From: Deltaproteobacteria bacterium
Lineage (GTDB): Bacteria; Desulfobacterota; DSM-4660; Desulfatiglandales; Desulfatiglandaceae
Length of the DNA: 5,707 nt
Direction of reading: 5' to 3'
Assembly: GCA_019307645.1 (NCBI GenBank)
Contig: JAFDJF010000201.1
Coordinates: forward strand, 1-5,707
This document shows positions 5,556-5,707 of this stretch, one piece after another. Below the pieces are notes generated by a model that saw nothing but the letters and a program-made list of their open reading frames with translations, was not told where the DNA came from and ran no database searches. The translations under genes were made by a program, and so were the position numbers. Every line of letters starts with the position of its first letter. Positions within the stretch are counted from its first letter, which is position 1.

Positions 5556-5681
5556 GACGATTTCGAAAAAAGCTCCGTATACAAGGCCTGAAAATCCTGA
5601 GGAATGAGACGTACTTATGTGTACGCCGCAGTGACGAAGGATGCAGCGTAACGCAGTAGACGGACTGTTTACGGAATCGTC
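5556..5681. repeat. 126-bp terminal-inverted-repeat element
   Basis: The left end GACGATTTCGAAAAAAGCTC and the complement of the right end (GACGATTCCGTAAACAGTCC) pair with a few mismatches and a one-base slip. The flanks ATTTA (5551-5555) and ATTTT (5682-5686) could be a worn 5-bp duplication. Inside are a hairpin CGTAC/GTACG with a TTATGT loop (5610-5625) and the palindrome GCGTAACGC (5646-5654). No open frame of note exists. It resembles dispersed non-coding repeats I associate with Desulfobacterota, which I could not verify here. Confidence 0.65.
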
Positions 5682-5707
5682 ATTTTTGTTCATTTAGCTT
5701 TTTTATG

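Larger units (their letters stand above)
5483..5707. other. Distal intergenic region without a gene
   Basis: No supportable gene lies between the 197-bp element and the window end. The stretch holds the extra terminus at 5529-5547 and the 126-bp inverted-repeat element at 5556-5681. After these come about 25 AT-rich bases with T-runs. Short open frames here read through repeat DNA and have no gene-like features. Confidence 0.6.

Noticed and set aside
3132..5681. CRISPR array
   Set aside because: The repeats are inverted, few, different from one another and not regularly spaced; no cas-like gene is present.

Overview
The window most resembles accessory chromosome of a sulfate-reducer-type bacterium (Desulfobacterota, perhaps Desulfobacterales). 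This is inference from gene content and from inverted repeats of a style I associate with that group; no rRNA, tRNA or diagnostic marker is present. Base composition is moderate, with AT-rich intergenic DNA.

Layout. Positions 1-425 hold no gene I can support: a short 10-bp tandem repeat, small hairpins, and a terminator- or attenuator-like hairpin with a T-run at 353-380. Next is a tight plus-strand operon: a universal stress protein (426-893), an acetolactate-synthase-like thiamine-diphosphate enzyme (890-2641, ATGA overlap) and a rubrerythrin/ferritin-like diiron protein (2652-3143, 10-bp gap). A long imperfect inverted repeat (3132-3297) separates this operon from a convergent minus-strand group. 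Read 5' to 3' on the minus strand, that group is a membrane-anchored cyclic-nucleotide-binding/rhodanese-like protein (5240-4326), a MauE/DoxX-type redox membrane protein (4329-3859, ATGA overlap), a small inserted repeat element (3681-3848), and a small putative lipoprotein (3640-3299). Upstream of the group, 5286-5681 is packed with further non-coding inverted-repeat elements.

How the genes may work together (inference). The plus operon pairs an ATP-binding stress sensor with a ThDP carboligase/decarboxylase and a small diiron protein of the peroxide-detoxification fold, which suggests an oxidative or starvation stress response. The minus group looks like an envelope thiol/redox unit. A cytoplasmic cNMP-binding domain is joined through one membrane helix to a rhodanese-like domain that has lost its catalytic cysteine. 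It is translationally coupled to a four-helix membrane protein with a CGCFG motif.

The non-coding DNA is unusually structured. At least four different inverted-repeat elements occur in 2.6 kb. One is flanked by a perfect 6-bp direct repeat, which marks a past insertion. Two otherwise different elements carry the same 32-bp core in opposite orientations.
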